Positions 23,936 to 33,154 are shown, numbered from the stretch's first letter. The stretch is DNA of 64,000 nt from an uncultured Bacilli bacterium (GCA_910589375.1 CAJUTK010000003.1:129247-193246); one strand, 5' to 3'. A program made the numbers and translations. The notes: generated by a model not told the origin, from the sequence alone.

Positions 23936-24471
23936 AACAATTACAAATAGGAGTGATGGGTTCAGCCCAAGATTTAAATTATAGCAAAGAGGCAGAAAAA
24001 TTTGCAAAAGAGTTAGGAAAGAAAATTGCCGAAACCGGAAATATTTTAGTTTATGGTGCGGAAAAAGAATATAGTTCATTATCTACGAATGCTGCGATGG
24101 AAGCAAGTAAAAATGGAGGAATTACAGTAGGAATCACAGGAGGAAAAGATAAAAATATTTATGGGACTTATAGACCAACAGTTTTAATACCATGTGGACT
24201 TGGAATAGGGGGAGGAAGAGAGTTTACCCTTATCCTTTCTTGTGATGTTATTATTGCCATTAGTGGGGGATCTGGAACTTTAACAGAAATTGCTATTGCT
24301 TATCAAGCAGGTATTCCAATTATTGTAGTAGATAAGTTTGGTGGATGGGCAGAAAAGTTAGCTGATACTTACCTAGATGATAGAAATAGATTAAAATGCA
24401 TTTCTGTAAGTACAGTAGAAGATGCTGTAAAAATAGCAATGAAACTTGGTAAACAAAATAGAAAAAAATAA
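23932..24471 (+). CDS. LOG/TIGR00725-like Rossmann nucleotide-binding protein
   Basis: 179 residues. IGVMGSAQ, LVYGAEKEYSS, GITGGKD and ISGGSGTLTEIAIAYQAGIP give the SLOG-type fold with the GGSGTLTE loop (canonical LOG proteins have PGGxGTxxE). Members cleave or bind nucleotide N-glycosidic ligands; here the substrate is unknown. ATGA coupling to the phosphoribosyltransferase suggests a nucleotide or PRPP-linked pathway under control of the His/Asn-rich leader. Confidence 0.8.
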   Translation: MKQLQIGVMGSAQDLNYSKEAEKFAKELGKKIAETGNILVYGAEKEYSSLSTNAAMEASKNGGITVGITGGKDKNIYGTYRPTVLIPCGLGIGGGREFTLILSCDVIIAISGGSGTLTEIAIAYQAGIPIIVVDKFGGWAEKLADTYLDDRNRLKCISVSTVEDAVKIAMKLGKQNRKK

Positions 24472-24501
24472 AAGAATTATTGGTTTTCAATAATTCTTTT
24501 T
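24471..24501. terminator. Bidirectional terminator
   Basis: Perfect 12-bp stem AAAGAATTATTG/CAATAATTCTTT, GTTTT loop, A-run on the left and T-run on the right. It serves the convergent genes ending at 24471 and 24506. Confidence 0.85.
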
Positions 24502-24505
24502 AATA

Positions 24506-25108
24506 TTAAAATTGTCTTTTCTTTATTAAGCTATAACCAGGTTCTTCTCTATGTGGTTTTCCTTGTTCAGAACAACTAATCCAGCTTAAACTTTCATAAA
24601 TATTCTTAGGAACAGTTTGTATACCGCCACTTCCATATCCCATTGGACTACCGGTTCTTTCATCTCTTAACTTTTCCCAACCGAATAATTCCTTATGATG
24701 TTCTAGCCACCATTTATGAGAAATTAATTTTCTATGAATTTGATCTAAATCTTTTTGCGTTAAGTCTACTCCATATTTTAAATATTTTAGGAGTTCTTCT
24801 AATTCCACGTAATGATTAATGACAAATTCACTTTCAACATTAATATTTGGCCTTACTCCTTCTACAGGATATTTTACTGGTGTTGTATAAATTAAGTCAT
24901 TAGCTAATCCATTATCATCAATGTTGAATAGCATTCCTCTACAAACTAGACCTCCAGAAACCTTAATACCTTTGACTCCTTGTTTTTCAAGTTCCTCTTC
25001 ACTAATTCCTCTATTATATTGATCATATATTTTGAAAGAAATTTTTTGCGTTTTTAATAGTTGTCCTCCACAAACTTCTCTTCTAGTAGCAACATATTTC
25101 TTTGCCAT
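24506..25108 (-). CDS. Hypothetical soluble protein
   Basis: 200 residues, no membrane segment. Notable stretches are RREVCGGQLLKTQ, KVSGGLVCRGM and the tryptophan-rich HKWWLEHHKELFGWEKL. No family recognised. An extended -10 (TGC then TATAAT, plus 25136-25141) lies upstream on the minus strand, so it is transcribed alone against the flow of its neighbours. Confidence 0.6.
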   Translation of the reverse strand: MAKKYVATRREVCGGQLLKTQKISFKIYDQYNRGISEEELEKQGVKGIKVSGGLVCRGMLFNIDDNGLANDLIYTTPVKYPVEGVRPNINVESEFVINHYVELEELLKYLKYGVDLTQKDLDQIHRKLISHKWWLEHHKELFGWEKLRDERTGSPMGYGSGGIQTVPKNIYESLSWISCSEQGKPHREEPGYSLIKKRQF

Positions 25109-25206
25109 TTTGATGCCTCACTCATTTAGTCATTTATTATAGCATAAATTTATTAGGAAAGCCATAATGATATGAAAAATAGAGTATTTTGCCTGATACC
25201 CCTCTA

Positions 25207-25235
25207 TTTACTAATACCTAGGTAGGGTATATAAT
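25207..25235 (+). promoter_or_regulatory. csoR operon promoter with CsoR-type operator
   Basis: TTTACT (25207-25212), 17 bases, TATAAT (25230-25235). The spacer holds ATACC (25214-25218), a 7-base gap and GGTAT (25226-25230), the GC-rich dyad bounded by AT typical of CsoR operators. Repressor binding would occlude the promoter. Confidence 0.7.
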
Positions 25236-25250
25236 AGAATTGGTGATTGG

Positions 25251-25547
25251 ATGGAGAAAGTTTTAGAAAAAAGAAAGACTTATCGTGGAGAAGAAGAGAA
25301 AAAACAGCTTATCAATAGAGTAAGTAGGGTAGAAGGACAAATTAGGGGAATTAAAAAAATGATTGCAGAAGATACGTATTGTAATGATATTTTAATTCAA
25401 TTATCAGCAATTGAAAATTCTATTAAAAGTTTATCGAATACCATTTTAGAAAACCATTTATATAGCTGTGTATCAAAAGATTTAGAACGTGGTAATTTAG
25501 ATGCGATTGATGAATTAATTAGTTTATTTAAAAGATTTAATAGGTGA
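25251..25547 (+). CDS. csoR: Copper-sensing repressor CsoR
   Basis: 98 residues, all-helical DUF156 fold. VEGQIRGIKKMI carries the DNA-contact helix. The Cu(I) ligands Cys44, His69 and Cys73 have exactly the C-x24-H-x3-C spacing of authentic CsoR. It represses the operon until copper binds. The downstream order (ASCH protein, CopZ, CopA) supports copper rather than nickel or formaldehyde sensing. Confidence 0.9.
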   Translation: MEKVLEKRKTYRGEEEKKQLINRVSRVEGQIRGIKKMIAEDTYCNDILIQLSAIENSIKSLSNTILENHLYSCVSKDLERGNLDAIDELISLFKRFNR

Positions 25548-25551
25548 TAAT

Positions 25552-25956
25552 ATGAAAGTTTTAACGATTAAACAACCATGGGCAACTCTAATTGCGGAAG
25601 GCTATAAAGAGTATGAATTTCGTACATGGAAAACAAATTTTAGAGGGGAATTTTTAATTCATGCTGGAAAAGGTATTGATAAAGAAGCGATGAAAAGATT
25701 TGAGTACTTACATTTGGAGTATCCTTTGGGAAGTATTATTGCTAAAGCGACTCTTACTGACTGTGTAAAAGTAGATGATGAATTAAGAGATGCTTTGGCA
25801 AAAAAGGATTCTACTATCTATAAAGGTGTTATCAGTAAAACATCTATTGATTGGGATGGTTATGGTTTTCAGTTAAAAAATATAGAAAAAATAGAGCCAA
25901 TATCCGTAAATGGTAAATTAAGTTTTTGGGATTATGATTATAAGGAGGAGAAATAA
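25552..25956 (+). CDS. ASCH-domain protein
   Basis: 134 residues. LTIKQPWATLIAEGYKEYEFR with the following GEFLIHAGK matches the ASCH beta-barrel, a putative RNA-binding or nucleoside-handling fold. It is inserted between csoR and copZ with 4-base and 2-base gaps, so it is expressed under copper control even though the family has no known role in copper handling. Confidence 0.85.
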   Translation: MKVLTIKQPWATLIAEGYKEYEFRTWKTNFRGEFLIHAGKGIDKEAMKRFEYLHLEYPLGSIIAKATLTDCVKVDDELRDALAKKDSTIYKGVISKTSIDWDGYGFQLKNIEKIEPISVNGKLSFWDYDYKEEK

Positions 25957-25958
25957 AT

Positions 25959-26162
25959 ATGAAAGAATTAACTTTAAAAGTAGAAGGTATGGTTTGCAAT
26001 GGTTGTGAAAATAGGGTAATGAATGCTTTAAAAACTCTAGAAGGAGTTAGTGAAGTAGAGGCAAGTTTCCAAACTGGAATCGTTACTGTAAAAGGAAATG
26101 TAGAACAAGAAGTATTAGAAGAAAAAATAGAAACTATAGGATTTACGGTAGTAAAGGATTAA
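25959..26162 (+). CDS. copZ: Copper chaperone CopZ
   Basis: 67 residues, a single heavy-metal-associated domain with GMVCNGC (C-x2-C) at about 10-16. It delivers Cu(I) to CopA in the cytoplasm. AGGAGGAG precedes the ATG. One base separates it from copA. Confidence 0.92.
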   Translation: MKELTLKVEGMVCNGCENRVMNALKTLEGVSEVEASFQTGIVTVKGNVEQEVLEEKIETIGFTVVKD

Positions 26163-26163
26163 T

Positions 26164-28344
26164 ATGAAAAAGATTATTTTATCGATTGATGGAATGACTT
26201 GTAGTGCTTGTTCTTCCGGATTAGAAAAATATTTAAGAAAGCAAAAGGGTGTAATAACTGCTAATGTTAATCTTGTTTTAGCGCAAGCATTAATAGAGTA
26301 TGAGGATGACTTAACGGTAGAGGAGCTAGAAAAATTTGTTAAAGAAGCAGGATTTATTAGTCTAGGAATTTATGAAGAAGGCAAATTAGAAGGAAAAAAG
26401 AAGGATTCTAAGAAAAACTTAATTATTTTTGGCGTAATTACCTTTCTTCTATTTTATATTTCTATGGCACCAATGATTCATTTGCCAGCTATTCCTTATT
26501 TGGAGGGACATTCTAAAAATTATGTAGTGGCATTATTCTTACTACTCATCCCTATTCTATTTTATGGAAGAGATATTTTTACTAGTGGAATAAAAAACCT
26601 TATTCATAGAAGTCCTAATATGGATACTCTTGTAACACTAGGGGTACTAGCTAGCTTTTCTTATAGTTTTATAGAAATGATCCTTATGCTACTTGATAAA
26701 ATATCAGTAGGCCATCTTTATTTTGAATCCTGTGGTATGATTATTTTCTTTATCAAATTAGGAAGATTTATAGATCATCATAGCAAAGAAAAAACGAAAG
26801 ATGCTTTAAAAGAATTAGTGCAGATTACACCGACGAAAGCTCTCCTAAAGAAAGATAATAAGGAAATAGAGGTAACGATTGATGAAGTTTCTGTAGATGA
26901 TATTTTGATAGCGAAACCAGGTATGAAAATAGCAGTAGATGGTGTTATTACAAGTGGAGAGTCTCATTTAGAAGAATCCTTTATTACGGGAGAATCTATC
27001 CCTGTTAAAAAAGGAATAGGAGAAAATGTTATTGCAGGAAGTATCAATGTAGATGGTTATATAGAATATAAGGCTTTAAAAATAGGAAAAAATTCTATGA
27101 TTTCAGAAATTGTAAAACTGGTAGTAGAAGCAACTAACACGAAAGCTCCAATTGAAAGATTAGCGGATAAAGTAAGTAGTTATTTTGTTCCTACTATTAT
27201 GGTAATTGCACTTCTTACCTTTTTTGGATATTTTCTACTTGGAAATTCTTTAGAAGAAAGCATTGTTTCTTTTGTTACAGTATTAGTAGTTGCTTGTCCT
27301 TGCGCTTTAGGTCTTGCAACACCACTTGCGATTGTAGTGAGTGAAGGGCATTGTGCACAAAATGGAATCTTAGTAAAGAATAGCGAAGTACTAGAAAATG
27401 CCTCTAAAATAGATACGATCTGCTTTGATAAAACGGGTACTCTTACGTATGGAAATTTAAAGGTATCTAAAATTTATAGTGATAAAGAAGAAACAAAATT
27501 GATGACTATTATGGCTAGTATGGAGGCAAAATCTACTCACCCAATTGCTAAAGCATTCCTAGACTATGCAAGTGAAAAGAGTTTAGTATTAAAAGAAGTT
27601 AGTAATTTTCAAAATATGGCTGGAATAGGATTAAAAGCAACTATAGATAAAAAAGAGTTTATAGTTGGAAATAACAAAATTTTTAAGGAATTTTCTATTG
27701 ATAATCCGTATTTAAAAGAAGAAAAAGAATTAACTAATTTAGCAAATAGCTTAGTTTATGTCATAGAAAATAAAAAGTGTATTGCTCTTATTGGAGTTAA
27801 AGATATTGTAAGAGAAAATGCGAAAGAGGTAATTAATACTCTTAAAAATAATGGTAAAGAAATAATTATTCTAACAGGAGATAATGAAGTTACCGCTGCA
27901 ATCATTGCTGAGACTTTAGGAATCAAAAAGATAATTGCTAATGTTCTTCCTAAGGAGAAGGCTAACGTTATTAAAGGTTTATTAAAAGAAAATAAAAGAG
28001 TGATGATGGTTGGTGATGGAATTAATGATGCCATTTCTCTAGCAACTGCTTCTATTGGTGTTAGTATGAACGGCGGAACTGATATTGCAGCAGATTCTTC
28101 TGATGTTATTTTAATGCATGATAATTTAGAAAAAATTTCTAAGCTTTTAACTATTAGTAAAAAGACCTTGAAGATTATTAAGCAAAATTTATTTTGGGCA
28201 TTCTTTTATAATGCTTGTATGATACCGCTTGCTATTGGATTATTAAAACCATTAGGAATATTTATAAATCCTATGGTAGCAAGTCTTGCTATGACATTAA
28301 GTAGCTTAACAGTAGTATTTAATTCTCTACGAATTAAAAAATAA
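26164..28344 (+). CDS. copA: Copper-exporting P1B-type ATPase CopA
   Basis: 726 residues. One N-terminal metal domain (C13-S-A-C16). The membrane domain has the Cu path Cys378-Pro-Cys380 in ACPCALGLATP, with TGES in the actuator, phosphorylated Asp422 in DKTGTLT, HP in STHPIAK, GDGIND at the hinge and paired helices before the C-terminus with YN and MxxS-type ligands (FYNACMIPLA, MTLSS). It exports Cu(I) from the cytoplasm. Last gene of the csoR operon. Confidence 0.96.
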   Translation: MKKIILSIDGMTCSACSSGLEKYLRKQKGVITANVNLVLAQALIEYEDDLTVEELEKFVKEAGFISLGIYEEGKLEGKKKDSKKNLIIFGVITFLLFYISMAPMIHLPAIPYLEGHSKNYVVALFLLLIPILFYGRDIFTSGIKNLIHRSPNMDTLVTLGVLASFSYSFIEMILMLLDKISVGHLYFESCGMIIFFIKLGRFIDHHSKEKTKDALKELVQITPTKALLKKDNKEIEVTIDEVSVDDILIAKPGMKIAVDGVITSGESHLEESFITGESIPVKKGIGENVIAGSINVDGYIEYKALKIGKNSMISEIVKLVVEATNTKAPIERLADKVSSYFVPTIMVIALLTFFGYFLLGNSLEESIVSFVTVLVVACPCALGLATPLAIVVSEGHCAQNGILVKNSEVLENASKIDTICFDKTGTLTYGNLKVSKIYSDKEETKLMTIMASMEAKSTHPIAKAFLDYASEKSLVLKEVSNFQNMAGIGLKATIDKKEFIVGNNKIFKEFSIDNPYLKEEKELTNLANSLVYVIENKKCIALIGVKDIVRENAKEVINTLKNNGKEIIILTGDNEVTAAIIAETLGIKKIIANVLPKEKANVIKGLLKENKRVMMVGDGINDAISLATASIGVSMNGGTDIAADSSDVILMHDNLEKISKLLTISKKTLKIIKQNLFWAFFYNACMIPLAIGLLKPLGIFINPMVASLAMTLSSLTVVFNSLRIKK

Positions 28345-28347
28345 AAC

Positions 28348-28376
28348 TTGAAATGATAAATTCTATTAGGTAAAAT
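28348..28376 (+). promoter_or_regulatory. Promoter upstream of the second phosphoesterase
   Basis: TTGAAA (28348-28353), 17 bases, TAAAAT (28371-28376), between copA and 28400. Confidence 0.6.
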
Positions 28377-28399
28377 ATATTATATTGGTGGTGGTTAAA

Positions 28400-29491
28400 A
28401 TGTATATGTATATTTTAGTAGCATTCGTTCTTTTGTTATTAACATCTGGTATTGTTTATAGTATCTTAAAAATTCATAAAATACCAGTTATTAGAAAAAT
28501 TAAAAATAATCGTATTTCATGGTTACTATCTATTACACCTTTAATTCTTTTTACAATATTTATGTTTGTAGATAGTATAAATACGATTATTGTATATATC
28601 TATTTCATTTTATTTTTATTACTGGGAGACTTTCTAACTTTTTTAATGAAGAAAATAGGAAAAGCAAAAATAGATTATAGTATTCAGATTCTTACTTCAG
28701 TTCTTCTTACTATCCTTTATTTAGGCTATGGTTTTTATTTAGCGCATCATGTAGTAGAAACAAAATATGTAGTAGAAACTAGTAAAGATATTAGAGTAGA
28801 TAGTTTTCGTATTGTTCAAATCTCGGATAGTCATATAGGCGCCACTATGGATGGAAATAAATTTATTAGTTACATGGAAAAAGTAAATGAAGAGAATCCT
28901 GATATTGTAGTTGTAACGGGGGATTTTGTAGATGATGACACTACTTTTGAAGAAATGAAAAAAGCGTGTACTGGACTTGGTAAATTAAAAACAAAGTATG
29001 GTGTTTATTTCGTATATGGAAACCATGATAAAGGATATTTTAATACAAGAGATTTTAACGATAAAGATTTAAGAAGAGAATTAAAAGAAAATAATGTTGT
29101 TATTTTAGAGGATGAAAGTGTTTTAGTTACGGATTCAATTTATTTAATTGGTAGACAAGATAGAAGTGTTTTAAATCGTGCTTCTATACAGGATTTAACA
29201 AAAGATTTAGATAAAAATAAATATATGATTGTTTTAAATCATCAACCAAATGATTATGATAATGAATCAGAAGTAGGTGTTGATTTAGTACTTTCAGGTC
29301 ACACTCATGGAGGTCAATTTTTTCCATTGGGTCCACTTGGTGTGCTATTTGGATTTAATGATGCTTATTATGGATCAGAAGAAATAGAAAATACTACTTT
29401 TATTGTCAATTCTGGAATAGGAGATTGGGCTATTCAGTTTAAAACAGGTACTATATCAGAATATGGAATTATAGATATTAAGAGTAAGTAA
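28400..29491 (+). CDS. Membrane metallophosphoesterase (YkuE/YaeI-like)
   Basis: 363 residues from ATG 28400, with GGTGGTGG 5 bases upstream. Four N-terminal membrane helices (about 3-22, 42-60, 65-85, 98-120) precede a calcineurin-like domain: QISDSHIGA, VTGDFVDD, YGNHDKG, LNHQP and LSGHTHGGQFFP. That C-terminal GHTHGGQ is typical of the YkuE-type branch, thought to act at the membrane surface. Unrelated in layout to the first phosphoesterase at 1-1197. Confidence 0.9.
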   Translation: MYMYILVAFVLLLLTSGIVYSILKIHKIPVIRKIKNNRISWLLSITPLILFTIFMFVDSINTIIVYIYFILFLLLGDFLTFLMKKIGKAKIDYSIQILTSVLLTILYLGYGFYLAHHVVETKYVVETSKDIRVDSFRIVQISDSHIGATMDGNKFISYMEKVNEENPDIVVVTGDFVDDDTTFEEMKKACTGLGKLKTKYGVYFVYGNHDKGYFNTRDFNDKDLRRELKENNVVILEDESVLVTDSIYLIGRQDRSVLNRASIQDLTKDLDKNKYMIVLNHQPNDYDNESEVGVDLVLSGHTHGGQFFPLGPLGVLFGFNDAYYGSEEIENTTFIVNSGIGDWAIQFKTGTISEYGIIDIKSK

Positions 29492-29542
29492 ATGAAGAAA
29501 AAGAAAACGTGGCGACAATAGAAAAAAATTTTTATTGTCATT

Positions 29543-29572
29543 AGCAAGCTTTAAAAAGGTTTGCTTTTTTTT
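29543..29572 (+). terminator. Terminator
   Basis: AGCAAGC/GTTTGCT-type stem with an A-rich loop and T8. A second AT hairpin GACAATA/TATTGTC lies just before it (about 29513-29539). Confidence 0.75.
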
Positions 29573-29609
29573 GTTATGAAATTGTGCTAGAATGATAATA
29601 GGTGATAAT

Positions 29610-30164
29610 ATGACAGAAAAAGAAAAAATGATGTTAGGAGAAATTTATAATGCTAATTATGATGAAGAATTAATAAAAGAAAGAACTAATACACAAGATT
29701 TGTGTTATGAATATAATCAGTTAAAACCATCAGATTTTGATGCTAGAAAAGAATTGCTTTTAAAAATTTTAGGGAAAACAAAAGGTTCATTCTTAATAGA
29801 GCAACCTTTTATTTGTGATTATGGTTATAATATTGAAATAGGAGAGAACTTTTATGCTAATCATAATTTAACAATATTAGATCCTGGAAAAGTGAGATTT
29901 GGTGATAATGTTTTTATTGGACCTAATTGTGGATTTTATACAGCTGGACACCCTATAGATAAAATTTCTAGGAATAAAGGATTAGAATATGCAAATCCTA
30001 TTATAGTAGGAAGTGATGTTTGGTTTGGAGGAAGTGTTGTAGTGCTACCAGGTGTCACAATAGGGGATAATGTTGTGATTGGTGCAGGTAGTGTAGTTAC
30101 TCATGATATTCCATCAAATGTAGTAGCTGTTGGTAATCCCTGTCAAGTAATAAGAAAAATCTAA
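29610..30164 (+). CDS. Maltose/galactoside O-acetyltransferase family protein
   Basis: 184 residues from ATG 29610 (GGTGAT upstream). The N-terminal Mac domain (KEKMMLGEIYNANYDEEL) is followed by left-handed beta-helix hexapeptide repeats (IGENFYANHNLTIL, VRFGDNVFIGP, VGSDVWFGGSVVVLPGVTIG) and catalytic His in YTAGHP. It acetylates a sugar with acetyl-CoA; sugar unknown. TGC-TAGAAT near 29585-29593 is a probable extended -10. Confidence 0.93.
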   Translation: MTEKEKMMLGEIYNANYDEELIKERTNTQDLCYEYNQLKPSDFDARKELLLKILGKTKGSFLIEQPFICDYGYNIEIGENFYANHNLTILDPGKVRFGDNVFIGPNCGFYTAGHPIDKISRNKGLEYANPIIVGSDVWFGGSVVVLPGVTIGDNVVIGAGSVVTHDIPSNVVAVGNPCQVIRKI

Positions 30165-30258
30165 AAATATTAAGAAAAATTTAAGCTTTTGGTAAGAAAA
30201 AATGAAGATATCTTTTTCTTATGATTGCTATAATACATTCAAGGATTGGGTGAATAGC

Positions 30259-31026
30259 ATGAAAAGAAATAGGGGTATAAAGAGAATAATGTTATTAGTA
30301 GTTGTTACTGGATTTTTCATTTTTTCGTTTTTATTAGATAAAAAGAGGGTTGATACTATTCCAGTTTCTTATTTTAACTCTAGTGAAGACTATTCTGTAT
30401 TCGCTAGAAAGTATAATTCTTATCCCGAAGAATTGATAGATATGTTTTCAAGAAATCCTGACATGGCTGGATATATATTAGGATATCCTGAGAAAAAAGG
30501 TAAAGTATATAGTGATACGATTGGACAAATTGAAAAAGGGGAAGTACCTCTTTTATTACAGTATGATGAAAGATGGGGATATGGATTTTATGGAGATGAT
30601 GTTATTGCCATAAATGGTTGTGGTCCAACTGCTCTTTCTATGGTGATTGCATATTTAACGGATAATAATACGATAACACCTTATGTAGTAGCCCAGTATT
30701 CTAATGAGCATGGTTATTATGAAACAGGTATTGGTAGTAGTTGGAATTTAATGACTACTGGTAGTATTCATTTTGGAATTATTGGTAATACTATTCCGTT
30801 ATGGAAAGATAGAATTTATCAAGAATTAGAAAGTGGACATCCAATTATTTGTAGTATGGGACCAGGAGATTTTACAAGAACAGGTCATTTTATAGTTCTT
30901 ACTAAAATAGAAGATGGAAAAATAAAAGTAAATGATCCAAATAGTCCTGAACGTAGTAAAACCTTATGGGATTATGAAACTTTATCTTCTCAAATTAAAG
31001 GTTTATGGGCATTTGAAAAAGCATAG
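30259..31026 (+). CDS. C39-like cysteine peptidase, membrane-anchored (copy 1)
   Basis: 255 residues from ATG 30259. Upstream in-frame codons from 30202 overlap an extended -10 (TGC then TATAAT at 30229-30234), so they are excluded. A basic N-terminus and membrane helix (about 10-27) put the catalytic domain outside. C39-like motifs: LLLQYDERWGYG, catalytic Cys in NGCGPTALSMV, His in GHFIVL, and KVNDPNS with the third residue. Its paralogue is at 44257-45075. The target is unknown; this family often processes surface peptides or the wall. Confidence 0.85.
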   Translation: MKRNRGIKRIMLLVVVTGFFIFSFLLDKKRVDTIPVSYFNSSEDYSVFARKYNSYPEELIDMFSRNPDMAGYILGYPEKKGKVYSDTIGQIEKGEVPLLLQYDERWGYGFYGDDVIAINGCGPTALSMVIAYLTDNNTITPYVVAQYSNEHGYYETGIGSSWNLMTTGSIHFGIIGNTIPLWKDRIYQELESGHPIICSMGPGDFTRTGHFIVLTKIEDGKIKVNDPNSPERSKTLWDYETLSSQIKGLWAFEKA

Positions 31027-31061
31027 ATATATGATATAATATCTTAAGAAAAGAGGTTATT

Positions 31062-32141
31062 ATGGAAAAAAAATCAAATTCTTTAAAATATGCTACGATT
31101 GCTATTACACTGATTATTGTATTGGTTATGGGCATTGCTATTGGCGTTTCTTTTAACAATAAAAACAATTCAAAATTAAATTCTAAGACACCAACTAGTG
31201 CTAATATAACAGTTGATCAAGCAAAGGATATTGCATTAAAAGATGCAAAAAAAGATTTTACAAAAGATACGTCTTTAGATACTGATATTTATGTTGAATT
31301 AGATCGTGAAGATGGCAAGGAAGTTTATGAAGTATCTTTTTATTTAGATGGTGTTAGTTATGAATATAAAGTAACCACGTCAGATGGAAAAATTATAGAT
31401 AAAGATAGAGAAATACCAACTAATAAAGATAATACTAATACGAAGAAAAAAATTAGTGCAGAAAAAGCAAAGGATATTGCATTAAAAGATGCAAAAAAAG
31501 ATTTTGCAAAAGATACGTCTTTAGATACTGATATTTATGTTGAATTAGATCGTGAAGATGGCAAGGAAGTTTATGAAGTATCTTTTTATTTAGATGGTGT
31601 TAGTTATGAATATAAAGTAACCACGTCAGATGGAAAAATTATAGATAAAGATAGAGAAATACCAACTAATAAAAAAGCAGATACTAATAGTAGCAATACA
31701 GGCAAAGGGAAAAGTATAGAGCAAGCAAAAAAGGTAGTGTTAAAAGATACAGCTTTAAGTGAGGGTAAAGTTACATTTACAAAACAAAAACAGGATATTG
31801 AGAATAGAAAACCTATTTTTGAGTTTCAATTTTTTACACAAACAAAAGAGTATGAATATGAGATAGATGCAACAACTTTAGAAATTCTAGAAAAAGAAAT
31901 AGAACTTAGAAATAAAGTAGTAGATGGAAACAAAAATATTACACAAGATGAAGCAAAGAAAATTGCATTAAAAGATGCTAATTTGAGTGAAAAAGATGTA
32001 GTTATCAAAAAAATAGAGTTAGAAGTAGAAAAAAATTATCAGGCCTATGAAATAGAGTTTTATAAAGGAAATAAAGAATATGATTATGAGATTGATGTTG
32101 CATCAGGAACAATTTTAAAACTTTCTTGGAAGTTAAAATAA
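31062..32141 (+). CDS. PepSY repeat protein, membrane-anchored
   Basis: 359 residues. Basic N-terminus and membrane helix (about 10-29), then four PepSY-like modules (about 50-115, 132-197, 215-278, 295-358), each beginning with an AKxIALKDA-like helix and ending with a YEYEID or YEYKVT strand. Modules 1 and 2 come from a 207-bp tandem duplication with a single base difference. PepSY domains often inhibit or modulate secreted proteases, and the gene follows a C39 peptidase. AAGAGG precedes the ATG. Confidence 0.85.
   Translation: MEKKSNSLKYATIAITLIIVLVMGIAIGVSFNNKNNSKLNSKTPTSANITVDQAKDIALKDAKKDFTKDTSLDTDIYVELDREDGKEVYEVSFYLDGVSYEYKVTTSDGKIIDKDREIPTNKDNTNTKKKISAEKAKDIALKDAKKDFAKDTSLDTDIYVELDREDGKEVYEVSFYLDGVSYEYKVTTSDGKIIDKDREIPTNKKADTNSSNTGKGKSIEQAKKVVLKDTALSEGKVTFTKQKQDIENRKPIFEFQFFTQTKEYEYEIDATTLEILEKEIELRNKVVDGNKNITQDEAKKIALKDANLSEKDVVIKKIELEVEKNYQAYEIEFYKGNKEYDYEIDVASGTILKLSWKLK
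31221..31673 (+). repeat. Tandem 207-bp duplication inside the PepSY gene
   Basis: Bases 31221-31427 recur at 31467-31673 (offset 246, in frame). The only difference I find is ACA versus GCA in TTTACAAAAGAT/TTTGCAAAAGAT. Such identity implies recent duplication or gene conversion. Confidence 0.9.
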
Positions 32142-32168
32142 AGTAAATTGATAAGATTTACTTTTTTT
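32140..32168 (+). terminator. Terminator after the PepSY gene
   Basis: Perfect 9-bp stem AAAGTAAAT/ATTTACTTT, loop TGATAAG, T7. The PepSY stop lies at its left edge. Confidence 0.85.
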
Positions 32169-32198
32169 AGTATAATGGATTTTAGAAAGCAGGTTTAT

Positions 32199-33131
32199 AT
32201 GAAAAAACAAATTGTTATTACTTCAGGTAGAAAGTATATTGATATTGATGCTTATGCAGGAATATTTGCTTATAAAAAATTATTACAAAGTTTGGGATAT
32301 GAAGTATATGTTGTTACTACTGCTATTTTAAATGAGAGTATTCCTGAATCTATTAAAAAATTAGGATTTACATTTGATCAAGTTGATTTTGAAAGACCTA
32401 CTGAATATATTGTTTTAGACGTATCTCATCCGGATTTTATAGATACTTTTGTCCCAGAGGAAGATATCATAGAGATAATAGATCATCATACAGGATATGA
32501 AGAGTATTGGAAAGAGCATGGCGTGAAAGCACATATAGAATTTATTGGAAGTATTGCTACTATCATTTTTGAAATGTTTGAAAAAAATAAAAAAGAAGAT
32601 TTATTAGATACTTCTTTATGTAAATTATTAATGGCTGGTATTTTAGATAATACTTTAAACTTAAAAAGTGGTATTACAACATCAAGAGATATTAGTGCTT
32701 ATCAAAAATTAATGAGAATTGCTGAGTTAGAGAAAACCTGGGGAGATTCTTATTTTCAAGATTGTTATCAAGATTTAGATAGTAATTTAGAGGAATATTT
32801 AAAAAATGATACGAAAATAGAGCAAGTAAGTTCTTATTTACCAGAAGTATTTGGACAATTAATTACCTTGGATATAAACGATATTTTAAAAAATATAGAT
32901 AGAGTAAAACGATCTTTTGAAGGTTATGAAGAGTGGATGTTAAACGTTATTTCTTTAAGAGATGGGAAAAGTTATTTATTTTATGGTAGTACTTCTGCAA
33001 AGGAGAGATTAGAAGCCTTGTTTTCCAAAATAGCAGGGGATGCTTATTTAGAATTAGATGATTGTATGCTTAGAAAAGAAATTATGAAGCTTGCTCGTGA
33101 AAGAGATAAAATAAAAGTATATGAAAAATAG
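32199..33131 (+). CDS. DHH-family phosphoesterase
   Basis: 310 residues from ATG 32199 (GCAGG upstream); an earlier in-frame ATG at 32148 falls in the previous terminator. The N-terminal DHH domain has VLDVSHPDF and IIDHHTGYE, then GSIATIIFEMF and MAGILDNTLNLKS. This ordering resembles manganese-dependent inorganic pyrophosphatases and related DHH enzymes, although the N-terminal His-containing motif of PPase II is replaced by ITSGRKYIDIDAYA. Substrate could be pyrophosphate, cyclic dinucleotide or oligonucleotide. Confidence 0.82.
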   Translation: MKKQIVITSGRKYIDIDAYAGIFAYKKLLQSLGYEVYVVTTAILNESIPESIKKLGFTFDQVDFERPTEYIVLDVSHPDFIDTFVPEEDIIEIIDHHTGYEEYWKEHGVKAHIEFIGSIATIIFEMFEKNKKEDLLDTSLCKLLMAGILDNTLNLKSGITTSRDISAYQKLMRIAELEKTWGDSYFQDCYQDLDSNLEEYLKNDTKIEQVSSYLPEVFGQLITLDINDILKNIDRVKRSFEGYEEWMLNVISLRDGKSYLFYGSTSAKERLEALFSKIAGDAYLELDDCMLRKEIMKLARERDKIKVYEK

Positions 33132-33154
33132 ATAAGAAAACTTATCTATTTTTT
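33124..33154. terminator. Bidirectional terminator
   Basis: 13-bp perfect stem around an AAAA loop (33124-33136/33141-33153). It serves the convergent genes ending at 33131 and 33153. Confidence 0.85.

Noticed and set aside
27756..28034. Minus-strand frame within copA
   Set aside because: Complement of the ATP-binding and hinge region of CopA; shadow of a real gene.
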